This document shows positions 22,895 through 31,876 of a stretch of 64,000 bases of DNA, one piece after another. Within the stretch, counting starts at the first letter, position 1, and each line of letters begins with the position of its first letter. The notes below the pieces were generated by a model. It was not told where the DNA came from. It worked only from the letters and a program-made list of their open reading frames with translations, and did not search any database. Origin of the DNA: Vanessa cardui (lineage: Eukaryota > Arthropoda > Insecta > Lepidoptera > Nymphalidae). A program made the translations under genes and the position numbers. The stretch spans positions 1,229,001 to 1,293,000 of the forward strand of contig NC_061152.1 in assembly GCF_905220365.1 (NCBI RefSeq). Direction: 5' to 3'.

Positions 22895-23331
22895 GGGTAT
22901 TACTACTGAGAATAAAAACAAAGCCCCTTCCCAATGACTGTGTAACTTGAAAACTACGCAACGGATTTTGATGCGGTTTTTTTTTAATAGAAAGTATGAT
23001 TCAAGAGGAAAGTTTATATGTATAATACATGCACAATGCAGTAGAGAAACACTGATGATTTTAGAGGTTTCTAAGCTGAACTAGATAAAACATTTCGTTT
23101 TGCTTTCATTGCAAGACCTAACTGAACCCTACGAGATAGATCAAAATAATGTACTACAGTATTGTACAGCTTGAAAAGGTCTACAAATCATGGATCTGTT
23201 ATTGAGTCTAGATCTTCCCTATTAGTCATTACGATATTGCCCAAAGTAAGCCAGTTTACTGAACACGAATCGCTAATAGCAAGATAGAAGCTGCTTTCCG
23301 AAACGGTGGTAGTATTTCATTATTGACGGTT

Positions 23332-23612
23332 CAATAAATAAAATTTTAACAAAAAGAAAAAAAGACTTCAAAACAAAACACTATTTTAAAACAAATAAAA
23401 ATGCAGTAAAGAGTAATAAAAATAATTGCATATATTTAACATATTTTTGAGAGTCCTCCTAGGTAAAATGAAATGAAAAATATTAAACTACTTAAAAGTC
23501 GATTTACGATTATATAACGTAGTTATAGTTATTGTTATATTAAATAAATAACATAAAAAAAAATGCAGACTAATTGATAACCTCCTCCTTTTTTAAGTCG
23601 GTTGTTGATTGA
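23332..23612 (-). mobile_element. Single-arm relative of the foldback twins
   Basis: Holds one arm of the foldback seen at 45174 and 55915 (GACTTCAAAACAAAACACTA ... AAAAGTCGATTTACGATT), then directly an inverted other end (TTGATAACCTCCTCCTTTTT ... AAGTCGGTTG). Loop and second arm are absent, as if they were deleted. Confidence 0.6.
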
Positions 23613-23891
23613 TTGTTGAGTTGATTGTGAAGTTTACTTGAATAAATTTGATTTGATTTAATAAACTTTCACAATTACATAAAACGTATGCAAAACCCGC
23701 ATCAATCGTCTTGTGTTACCATAACGTATTGTGTTACGTCTGTGGTTTACATTCGAACGTCGTGAGAAGTCATCGCATTAGAGAAATATCACTGTTTTAC
23801 AAATCTACGACAAAATCCATAACATGAACTACTGCATATAAAATCTATAGTATCAAAAATTTGGTAATAGATAACTTTGTGTTATTTTTTT

Positions 23892-24092
23892 GATGGTGAT
23901 GGTAAGTGATCACCCATAGACAATGACGCTGTAAGATGTATTAACTATTCCTTACATCGTCAATGCGCCACCAACCTTAGGAACTAACATGGTCCCTTGT
24001 GTCTGTAGTTACACTGACTCACCCTTCAAACCGGAACACAACAATACTGAGTACTGTTATTTGGCGGTAGAATATCTGATGAGGGGTGGTTG
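23892..24092 (-). repeat. SINE-like repeat, family C
   Basis: Minus-strand copy; the plus strand reads GTGATCACCCATAGACAATG ... TTTGGCGGTAGAATATCTGA. It lies in intron 2 of the bZIP gene. Confidence 0.75.
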
Positions 24093-24342
24093 ACCATGCC
24101 TTATGATCTCTTTGAAATTACAAATAAACCAAACATACATCATTTTTTTTATTCTTATTTCTTCTTATAATAGTGGAGAGGGTTGAAAACTAGTGTAAAT
24201 ACTAATGTAATAAATGTATGGTAAGTGTAATTTTCAGTTAGGATTAGGCTTTAGGTTACGATCAAGAACAGTCAAAGATGGGTTGGAAAAATCTCAAATG
24301 TATCCGTTGTATGTTAGTCCGGTCCTTTGGCAAGAGCTTACT

Positions 24343-24748
24343 ATAGGCTATTTGACTATGCGAAAAATAAATTGTGAATTATTGTTATCACTGTATATTA
24401 CGAGTTTAAAAATGGTTATTTACTAACGAAAGTTGAAAATAATACTTAATTTATTCAGAAATCAATTCATTTTTTCAAATGTTTGTCACATGACACAAAA
24501 CGCTCCTGATTGGCCGGGCTTATGATGAAGTCACTTTCTTGTAAACCTTGCTTTTCTACTATATGTACCACAGATTAAAATACATCAAAGTGACGTCACC
24601 GACGCCTTTGCAGCGCCATATTTTCCAAGTAGCGTTTTCGCGCGTTATTCAAATAATGGATTTTTTAATATGATATTTTTCGGCAAATATGTACTAGAAA
24701 TTAAAAAATCAACTTTTACTAGGTTAAAAATTAGTCAAATAGCCTATT
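24343..24748 (+). mobile_element. TIR MITE, TAGGCTATTTGAC family
   Basis: Both ends are present (ATAGGCTATTTGACTATGCG and TTAGTCAAATAGCCTAT). It ends about 40 bp from the donor of bZIP exon 2, so it is an intron insertion very close to a splice site. Confidence 0.75.
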
Positions 24749-24785
24749 ATAGACTTAGTTTGAATGATATGCACTAATGACTTAC

Positions 24786-24922
24786 TCTGTTTTTGATTCT
24801 CCGTCTGAGACCTTTCAGAAAAGTCAGGTCGTCATCACTCAGTATCAGACTCTGGACTCTTTCCGTATACTTGCATGTAGGTAAGCCGGCAACCTCTTCC
24901 ACTGTCATATTGATGCCACGTG
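24786..24922 (-). CDS. CNC/Bach-like bZIP protein, exon 2 (pre-basic and basic region)
   Basis: Encodes residues 20-65. The acceptor TATTCCAG|CACGTGG supplies two bases that complete exon 1's split codon; the donor is AACAGA|GTAAGT at phase 0. The protein reads RGINMTVEEVAGLPTCKYTE, RVQSLILSDDDLTFLKGL and RRRIKNR. The layout VEE-x-LP, then about 20 residues, then L-x-x-I/L-RDIRRR-KN is that of the CNC homology region plus basic region (Nrf, NF-E2, Bach), which binds NRE/MARE-type DNA with small Maf partners. In this gene the motif sits only 25 residues from the N-terminus; known CNC proteins carry long activation or BTB domains before it. Confidence 0.85.
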
Positions 24923-25035
24923 CTGGAATAAACGGACGAAATTATTTCTAACAAAGAGTTATAATTCTCTATTCCGACTATAAGAGGAGAAAAGCCAAAT
25001 AAACAACATTTGACAGCAAATTGACGAGATATCAT

Positions 25036-26086
25036 TAGTCGAGAGCTTTATTAATCTGTGATGTTCACTGTGGATTTGCAAAAATGACATTTTAAATGTC
25101 AATAAAACTGTTACCTAAACTTTGGTAGTAAAATTAAAGTGTATATAAGTAATTTCATAGTATTATGTATAAATAAAGATATATTAATTACAAACTCTTT
25201 GAAATGCTAATAACTCAGCTAATACAGCAAACTATAAACAACTCTAGATCAATATATATTTAATTATGAAACTACACTAAAACTTACTTGTAGTAACTTT
25301 AATTTTACTTTCTAACTTCAGATGACATTTTTTTTTAACAAAATTAATAATTAATATCATAGTTTCAATGTGAAATTTGTCTTTAGTGCCGTATATTGGT
25401 GACAGGAGAATTTATATTTTTCCCTGAGTACCGTCTACGGATTCAACAGAGAAATGCTGCTAGTATCCTTACCACCATTCCACCAAATTCTGTTTTGTAT
25501 TGTATCTATTTGAATTTAATTATAAATATAATGTAATTTTTTTTTATAAAAATAAATAGGTTTCAAAAAATGATTTTCTAAATAAATTAATATTAGGCAC
25601 TGGCTCTTCCATCCTTGGTCTTCTACAATCGTGTTATAGATAAACAAAAAAAAAAAAAAAAAAAAATTCAAACACAGTATTATTTATTGTTTAATGTTTT
25701 ATATTAGAAAATAAAATATTTAAAGTCTATTTTACAGATAATATAGTTATATTTTAACATTGAAATTAAATAGATTAGTTCATTATAAATGGATAATTTA
25801 TCCATATATTATATATCACAGTCACATTGGAGATAAAAAAAAAAAAAAAAAAAAACAAAACAAAACAAGAATTTAAAAAATTCCAACTTTTTCATAATAA
25901 TAAATATTAATAAAAGATACAAAGTAGGACTCTGTTAATATTGTTCGTCGTAAAGCTTGATATTTTACTAGTATTTATTAAAAAACGTTAAGTATTCAAA
26001 TAAAAATACAGCTATAAAGAATTTTGCGTCATTTTATTCTAAGAAGTAGTCTCAAATTTCATTCACAAACGCCCTCTAGTACTCAC
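25036..26086. other. Intron 1 of the bZIP gene
   Basis: AT-rich, with two A-homopolymer runs (about 25648-25668 and 25836-25856). A possible LINE fragment lies near 25380-25500 (GAGAAATGCTGCTAGTATCC). No additional exon is seen. Confidence 0.5.
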
Positions 26087-26144
26087 CGTCTAATATTTCT
26101 TGATCTAGTTGGTACGAAGGTGCGTGTTTCCCGATATCATCCAT
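26087..26144 (-). CDS. CNC/Bach-like bZIP protein, exon 1 (start)
   Basis: Encodes MDDIGKHAPSYQLDQEILD from the ATG at 26144-26142 and ends in phase 1 at GACG|GTGAGT, which fits exon 2 exactly. Summed over four exons the product is about 252 residues: a 50-residue CNC-type leader, the bZIP at about 56-115, and a charged 130-residue tail. I see no BTB domain, no Neh-type degron motif and no long activation domain. This could be a lepidopteran-specific short CNC factor acting as a repressor or dimer partner, or an isoform whose longer N-terminus uses an upstream exon outside this region. The retrotransposon at 26306 lies about 160 bp upstream in divergent orientation. Confidence 0.7.
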
Positions 26145-26293
26145 TCTTCATATTTGTAAATAGTTTTGGATAACTTTTAAAACAAAAAAAAACTTGTTGC
26201 TACTAAGACGTACGAAGAGGTTATATATTTGGCTGTCACTGTCAATTTGTGTATAACAGTCAGCTGTCAGTGTCAAACAAAAAAAAAAACAAT
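26145..26293 (-). promoter_or_regulatory. Residual 5' flank of the bZIP gene
   Basis: About 150 bp remain between the start codon and the retrotransposon target site. It holds repeated CAGCTGTCAGTGTC/GGCTGTCACTGTC words near 26230-26270 and an A-run. Whether the core promoter is inside this stretch or was split by the insertion cannot be told from sequence. Confidence 0.4.
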
Positions 26294-26305
26294 ATTAGTG
26301 TTGTG
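26294..26305 (+). repeat. 5' target-site duplication of the retrotransposon
   Basis: ATTAGTGTTGTG, repeated exactly at 31865-31876 after the element's 3' tail. Confidence 0.9.
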
Positions 26306-26497
26306 GTTTTTTTTCGCTTGCGTTAGTGTTGGTTAACACACGTGTTAAGAGATTTTGAGTGTTTACGTTTAGTTCTGTAGTGTATTTTACTGTTAATAGT
26401 ACTATTAGTTGATATTTGGGTTAGTGGTGTTACTAACATTTATTCATATTGTGAGTATTTGCTGTATTTTAATATTCTGTAGTTTTTAAGTTTTATA

Positions 26498-27925
26498 ATG
26501 GAGGTTGATACTCCTCCCGAACCCCCTGATCCAGGTGGCTCAGTAGATTTAGTTCCTGACAATTGTTCTTCTCCTTCTTTACCTGTTTCTCGTAAACGAC
26601 AAAGTGATAAGGAATCAATTAATTCCGACTCCAACATAAAAAAAACGGTAATTCATCCCACAACCGCAACTCCTTCCATCCAAACGATCTACACCCATCC
26701 TTCCTACTCTGAAGGCCCTAAGAGTTACTTAGACAGTGACAAAGGCCCTTTCATTGTTCATGTGTCCCGGGAAGTCTCTGATCCTGCTTCAGGAACTACT
26801 ATACGGGCTATCAAATTTGGGCAATTTCTACATACTCACAAAATTAGTGGTATTATTAATGATGGTCTTAAAAATGTAGGACGCAATAAAATATCTGTTG
26901 AGTTTTCAACAAGCAAGGCAGCAAACTCCTTTCTAGCAAACCCTGTTATTGAAATGTGTAAATATAAAGCTATTGTACCGACTTTCAATATTACTAGAAT
27001 GGGTTTGATTAAGGGTATTCCCGTGGACTGGACAATGGATGAATTAGCATCATCACTCGAACTTCCCTCTGGATGTGGTGAAGTTTTAAAAATCAGACGC
27101 CTTAACAGGAAAACTTTTACCGATGGTGTTATCACATGGGTCCCAACCCAATCTGTGGTTATCACATTTAGGGGGCAAATGCTTCCCAATAAAGTGTTTT
27201 CCTATCATACTTCCCTACCTGTAGAAATGTATAAACTTCCGACGATCCAATGCCTGAACTGCTGCCGTTATGGTCACATAAAAACTCAGTGCCGATCACA
27301 ACCTAGATGTTTTAAGTGCTCCAAATCCCACACAGGTGAGTCTTGTGATGTAAGTAAGGATAACGCCACTTGCTTACATTGCTCAGGTGTTCATTTTACT
27401 ACGGATAAGGACTGTCCTGAATTTTCACGCCAACAATCCATAAAAATTGTTATGTCCCAAGACAATGTGTCATATATAGAAGCATCCTCAAGGTTCCCTC
27501 CTGTTCGTAGATCCTATGCAGAGATTGCAAAAGAGATGTTTACCCCTCCTATATATTCTCCAACTATCCCAAACAAATCTATCCCTTCACCTGTCAGATC
27601 CTATCGTAAGACTGTTATAAGTACTCCTCGCCCAAGATCACCGCTTGGAAAAGGATACGATAAACAGGCTCACCAATCCATTGTTAGCAATTGTCCCTCT
27701 ACTACTCCCAACGGTTGTGCTCTCAACCAAAATACTCCTCTCCCCGTAAATAACAATCCCAACTTCTTGGAAATGTTAACGAAGATACTTCTAAGCATTA
27801 TTTCAACCTGTAATGATATCCCTTTACCGTCCAACGTTGCTCAAGACTTAGGTCAACTATTCTCAATCCTTAAAAATGGCCCCAATCAGCTTCCTTCAAT
27901 GGAACTGCAAGAGCGTCCGGCCTAA
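26498..27925 (+). CDS. Retrotransposon ORF1, Gag-like RNA-binding protein
   Basis: 475 residues. ORF1 proteins of this kind coat the element RNA in the cytoplasm and carry it to the nucleus. Residues 1-60 are polar and proline/serine-rich. About 85-245 is a folded segment of the kind seen in I/Jockey ORF1 proteins (IKGIPVDWTMDELASSL at about 171-187). Three zinc knuckles follow: C252-C255-H260-C265 (CX2CX4HX4C), C271-C274-H278-C283 (CX2CX3HX4C) and C292-C295-H299-C306 (CX2CX3HX6C). The C-terminus is serine/proline-rich. The stop lies 50 nt inside ORF2, so ORF2 is probably reached by reinitiation or leaky scanning. The start chosen is the first ATG after the 5' UTR. Confidence 0.92.
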   Translation: MEVDTPPEPPDPGGSVDLVPDNCSSPSLPVSRKRQSDKESINSDSNIKKTVIHPTTATPSIQTIYTHPSYSEGPKSYLDSDKGPFIVHVSREVSDPASGTTIRAIKFGQFLHTHKISGIINDGLKNVGRNKISVEFSTSKAANSFLANPVIEMCKYKAIVPTFNITRMGLIKGIPVDWTMDELASSLELPSGCGEVLKIRRLNRKTFTDGVITWVPTQSVVITFRGQMLPNKVFSYHTSLPVEMYKLPTIQCLNCCRYGHIKTQCRSQPRCFKCSKSHTGESCDVSKDNATCLHCSGVHFTTDKDCPEFSRQQSIKIVMSQDNVSYIEASSRFPPVRRSYAEIAKEMFTPPIYSPTIPNKSIPSPVRSYRKTVISTPRPRSPLGKGYDKQAHQSIVSNCPSTTPNGCALNQNTPLPVNNNPNFLEMLTKILLSIISTCNDIPLPSNVAQDLGQLFSILKNGPNQLPSMELQERPA

Positions 27926-30900
27926 AAAACACGAACTCCTCTCTCTTATTAATCTCCATAAACCTGTCATTATTGCCATCTCTGAAACTTGGTTGATCCC
28001 TGGATCCCGATTCCGGGTACCGGGCTTCTCCTGTTTGAGAGATGACAGGAGTGATGGTTATGCCGGGAGTGCCATTTTTATTCGGCACTCCCTTCCCTTT
28101 TCCCAAATCCCTCTATCCCTGTCCAGCCAGCATATTAATGCTGTTGCTGTTAGAGCCCTCAACATCTCTTTTCTCTCCCTGTATATCCCTCATCCTAATC
28201 CCGCTTTAATTCCCGAATTATCCGCCATCTTCTCTAATCTCCCTCATCCTATCCTTGTCATGGGGGATTTTAATGCCCACCATACCTCCTGGGGTTCACA
28301 TTTTTGTGATTCGTTTGCTCTCTTGTTGATGGACATGTTTGATGATGCAAACCTCTGCATCCTCAATAATGGCTCACCAACTCGTAGAGTATACCCCAAC
28401 CAAAACCCAAAATCCGTTGTTGACCTATCCCTAACCTCTCCTGCCCTTGCTTCTCAATTATCCTGGAATGTCCTATCATCCTCTTTTGGTAGTGACCACT
28501 TCCCTATCCTCCTTTCTTTAAATAACCGATCCATCCCATACTCCAACCCAAATCCTTTATTAAAATATAAATTAAAGCATGTTAATTGGTCTGCATATGC
28601 TGAATCTGTTGACGACATGATTGACTCCCTCTTTGTGTCGCAAGACTATCGAAATGTAATCCTTTGCTACGACCTTTTCGTTAATGGTATTTTAACTGCA
28701 GCTGATCTCCATTTTCCCAAAAAACACATCTCAAAAAATCATTTGCTTTCCACCCCCTGGTGGGATGAGGAATGCAAACGATTAACTGAACAGAGACTAG
28801 AGGCTGAAGAAACATACACTATGTGTATGTCTATGGATAATTTTTACAAGTATCAGAGAATCGATGCCAAATTAAAACGTCTGATTTCTAAAAAGAAAAA
28901 AGTCAGTTGGATTCAATTTTGTGAATCCCTGAGCCCTCGTTCCTCTTCCTCTGCAGTCTGGTCCCAACTTAAAAAATTCCGCCGTTGCCTTAACTCTGAC
29001 AACCCTACCTCAAATACTCCTTCTGAGTGGCTTAACAATTTTGCTGATAAGCTTGCCCCCCCTTTTGTCCCATATGAGGACAGTTTTCTAATTTCTACGC
29101 CAGCATCTACTTTGAATGAAATGGATGCCCCCTTCTCTTTTTCCGAACTTCAATGTACACTAAATGGTCTATCCGATTCGACACCTGGGGAAGATGGCGT
29201 TCCTTACTCTTTTATTTCCAAATTGAATGATAAAGCTAAACATTGTTTTTTAAATATTATTAACTCGGTTTTTATCAAAGGAATCATCCCGCAACCTTGG
29301 AAGTCACAAATTGTTATTCCCATTCTTAAACCGGGTAAGAACCCTTCCGATTGCAATTCTTATAGACCTATAGCTTTATCATCTACTTTGGCAAAGATCA
29401 CTGAACATCTCTTGAAGAATCGCCTGGAATGGTTAATGGAAAGCAGAAACATACTTGCTCCCTCTCAATTTGGCTTTCGGAAGGGGTCGAGCACTATTGA
29501 TAGTCTAAGCATACTTACAACAGACATTCGGATTGCCTTTGCGAAAGGAGAGTACCTTGTGGGAATATTTCTAGACATATCTTCTGCATATGATAATGTC
29601 CTTCTTCCGTTGCTCAGGCAGAAAATGCAACAGCTGAGTATTCCACCGAGGATAGTTCATTTCATATGTAATCTGTTAACTTGCAGATCAATAACGGTAA
29701 GACACCAACATCTCTCACTTCCCCCCAGATTCGTCTGGAAAGGTCTTCCTCAAGGCTCTGTACTCAGTCCTCTGCTTTATAGCATATACACTCATGACCT
29801 CGATTTGTCTGTTAACAACTTTTGTAACATCCTCCAGTATGCTGATGACATAGTTTTATATCATAGATCAAGTTCCGTTGAAAATTTATCATTTCGATTA
29901 AACTCTGCTTTGCATTACCTATCCCAATGGCTCTGTGACCATGGCTTGTCGCTGTCGATAGCCAAAAGTCAAGCAGTGATTTTTACGAAAAAAAGACGTA
30001 TTCCTGCCTTTGATCTGTTTTATGAGGGTCAATGCATTAACTTTGTAGACAAAACAAAATTTCTTGGTATAATTCTCGATTACAAACTGAACGGAATTTC
30101 TCACTCCGATTACATAGCCAAGAAATGTGAAAAATCTATTAATGCCCTTAGAGCAGTGTCTGGAGTCTGGTGGGGAGCTCACCCTTATACATTAAAATTG
30201 ATCTATAACGCAATAGTTCGTAGTCATTTGGACTATGGACTGTTCGTTCTGGATCCTTTTAATAAATCAGCTTCAGAAAAATTAAATAAAATACAATATA
30301 AATGTCTCCGTATTATATTGGGTGCGATGAAATCCACCCCTACTAATGCTCTGCAGGTTGAGTGTGTTGACCCTCCTCTACAGATAAGGAGGCAATATCT
30401 TTGTGACCGCTTTATCATCAGATTGTTACAGCTACCCTCCCATCCTCTACTGATTAGATTAAACAAACTATCCCACCTTTGTAACCCAGATAATCCGGCA
30501 TCCCCATTCCTATTAAACAGTTTCCTCAAGTATACCAAACTCCCCCATCCACTTAACACTTTTCCCTCTAATCCTCTTTTTTCCACCTCCTTTAAAGCAC
30601 TTATTTATAATCCTCCGGTAATAACAAATCTTGGAATCGTAAAAGGTTCCCCTGATGCTAATATCCAATTTCAAACAATTTTTCATCAAAATTGGCCTAA
30701 TCATCTCCCTATATATACTGATGCCTCTAAGCTCTCGCCGACCGGCTGCGTTGGTGCAGCTTGTTGGATTCCTAAATTTAAAATAGCCCTATTATTTAAA
30801 TGTCCCCCCGAAACCTCTGTATTCTCCGGTGAGGCCATCGCTTTACTGGAAGCCGTAAAGTATGCCCTGTCACACAATATTCAGCAAACAATTATTTTAT

Positions 30901-31571
30901 GTGACTCACTAAGCTGTCTGTTAGCCATTAAAGAGAATCCTTTTCGTAGCAGATCAAGACTTTCAATCGTTTTTAAGATCAGAGAGGCCCTGTTGTCCTG
31001 TCATCAACAAGGGCTACAAGTCCTGCTGGTCTGGATTCCTAGCCATTCAGCTATATCTGGTAATGAGATGGCAGACTCGTATGCTAAGATTGCTATCCAA
31101 TCTGGTACATCTGAGCATTTTGCCAACACATCTCAGGATTTGCTTTCTCTTGCCAAAGCTGAATTGATTAAATCCTGGAATTCTTTTTGGGTTTCATCAA
31201 AATTGGTCAAGGGTAAATATTATTCGGCGTTACAACCTGAAATTCCGAGGCGACCTTGGTTTTCATCTCACAGGCACGCTGACTGTTGGGTCACCTCCAC
31301 CATCTGTCGGTTACGCCTCGGCCATTCATGCACACCTACTCATCTAGCAAAAATCAGAGTTCGTGATCACTCGCTGTGTGAATGTGGCCTAGACGAAGGC
31401 TCTGCAACCCATATCCTGTTCCTTTGCCCTAAACTTCTTCGTCCCATTTATGACATCCTCCCTCCTAAAGTCCCTCGCCCTATAAATGTTGAATGTTTGT
31501 TGACGTTTGTGTTTAGTCCATTTTGTTCAATCTTATGTAAATATATCAAATTAAATAAAATTAAGTTGTGA
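27876..31571 (+). CDS. Retrotransposon ORF2: endonuclease, reverse transcriptase, RNase H
   Basis: 1231 residues. It nicks target DNA and reverse-transcribes element RNA at the nick. The N-terminal endonuclease (about 4-215) has LQWNCKS, AISETWL (Glu37), MGDFNAHHTSWGS and SDHFPIL. The RT spans about 480-760, with ILKPGKNPSDCNSYRPIAL, FLDISSAYDNV (first catalytic Asp), GLPQGSVLSPLL and YADD at about 654. RNase H begins at about 945 with YTDASK, then GEAIALLEA (about 984), CDSLSCLLAI (about 1008) and NEMADSYAK (about 1062), so the DEDD set is present. A C-terminal CECG...H...C cluster resembles the zinc-like motif of related elements. It overlaps ORF1 by 50 nt in another frame. No inactivating change was seen. 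Confidence 0.93.
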   Translation: MAPISFLQWNCKSVRPKKHELLSLINLHKPVIIAISETWLIPGSRFRVPGFSCLRDDRSDGYAGSAIFIRHSLPFSQIPLSLSSQHINAVAVRALNISFLSLYIPHPNPALIPELSAIFSNLPHPILVMGDFNAHHTSWGSHFCDSFALLLMDMFDDANLCILNNGSPTRRVYPNQNPKSVVDLSLTSPALASQLSWNVLSSSFGSDHFPILLSLNNRSIPYSNPNPLLKYKLKHVNWSAYAESVDDMIDSLFVSQDYRNVILCYDLFVNGILTAADLHFPKKHISKNHLLSTPWWDEECKRLTEQRLEAEETYTMCMSMDNFYKYQRIDAKLKRLISKKKKVSWIQFCESLSPRSSSSAVWSQLKKFRRCLNSDNPTSNTPSEWLNNFADKLAPPFVPYEDSFLISTPASTLNEMDAPFSFSELQCTLNGLSDSTPGEDGVPYSFISKLNDKAKHCFLNIINSVFIKGIIPQPWKSQIVIPILKPGKNPSDCNSYRPIALSSTLAKITEHLLKNRLEWLMESRNILAPSQFGFRKGSSTIDSLSILTTDIRIAFAKGEYLVGIFLDISSAYDNVLLPLLRQKMQQLSIPPRIVHFICNLLTCRSITVRHQHLSLPPRFVWKGLPQGSVLSPLLYSIYTHDLDLSVNNFCNILQYADDIVLYHRSSSVENLSFRLNSALHYLSQWLCDHGLSLSIAKSQAVIFTKKRRIPAFDLFYEGQCINFVDKTKFLGIILDYKLNGISHSDYIAKKCEKSINALRAVSGVWWGAHPYTLKLIYNAIVRSHLDYGLFVLDPFNKSASEKLNKIQYKCLRIILGAMKSTPTNALQVECVDPPLQIRRQYLCDRFIIRLLQLPSHPLLIRLNKLSHLCNPDNPASPFLLNSFLKYTKLPHPLNTFPSNPLFSTSFKALIYNPPVITNLGIVKGSPDANIQFQTIFHQNWPNHLPIYTDASKLSPTGCVGAACWIPKFKIALLFKCPPETSVFSGEAIALLEAVKYALSHNIQQTIILCDSLSCLLAIKENPFRSRSRLSIVFKIREALLSCHQQGLQVLLVWIPSHSAISGNEMADSYAKIAIQSGTSEHFANTSQDLLSLAKAELIKSWNSFWVSSKLVKGKYYSALQPEIPRRPWFSSHRHADCWVTSTICRLRLGHSCTPTHLAKIRVRDHSLCECGLDEGSATHILFLCPKLLRPIYDILPPKVPRPINVECLLTFVFSPFCSILCKYIKLNKIKL

Positions 31572-31864
31572 ATAGTCCAATTTTTCATATTTTATTACAT
31601 ATATAGTTTAGAATACTAACAACTATTTTTTTTTTTTTTTAATTATCCTATTATTAACTCTTAATGTTTGTGTTGTTCTAGGTTAAGGATTAACAAGGAA
31701 ATTAATACTACTATTCTTGACTTTAAAATTCAATTGAGTTTAGTGTCTCAACCGTACCGATCAATCTCATTCGTGTCTTCTCCATCCTACGTGACATTGG
31801 CGAAATAATCTGTGCCCTGCCGGCACAACTAAAAGCCATTAAACTAAGAATTGAATTGAATTGA

Positions 31865-31876
31865 ATTAGTGTTGTG
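31865..31876 (+). repeat. 3' target-site duplication of the retrotransposon
   Basis: ATTAGTGTTGTG, identical to 26294-26305. Host sequence resumes with TGAATTTCGTCTTAATAAAG. Confidence 0.9.

Larger units (their letters stand above)
26306..31864 (+). mobile_element. Full-length I-type non-LTR retrotransposon, both ORFs open
   Basis: A 5.56-kb element delimited by exact 12-bp direct repeats. Layout: about 192 nt 5' UTR, ORF1 (26498-27925), ORF2 (27876-31571), about 290 nt 3' UTR, and a tail of three TTGAA units instead of poly(A). Neither ORF carries a stop or frameshift. An apurinic-type endonuclease, reverse transcriptase and RNase H in ORF2, together with a simple-repeat tail, point to the I group of superfamilies (I, Nimb, Loa and relatives). 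Intact ORFs and a mutation-free target duplication indicate a recent insertion and a possibly active element. Its codon use and C-rich sense strand differ from the AT-rich flanks. Confidence 0.92.

Noticed and set aside
26440..30704. Several minus ORFs of 60-117 codons inside the retrotransposon
   Set aside because: They are antisense shadows of ORF1 and ORF2.
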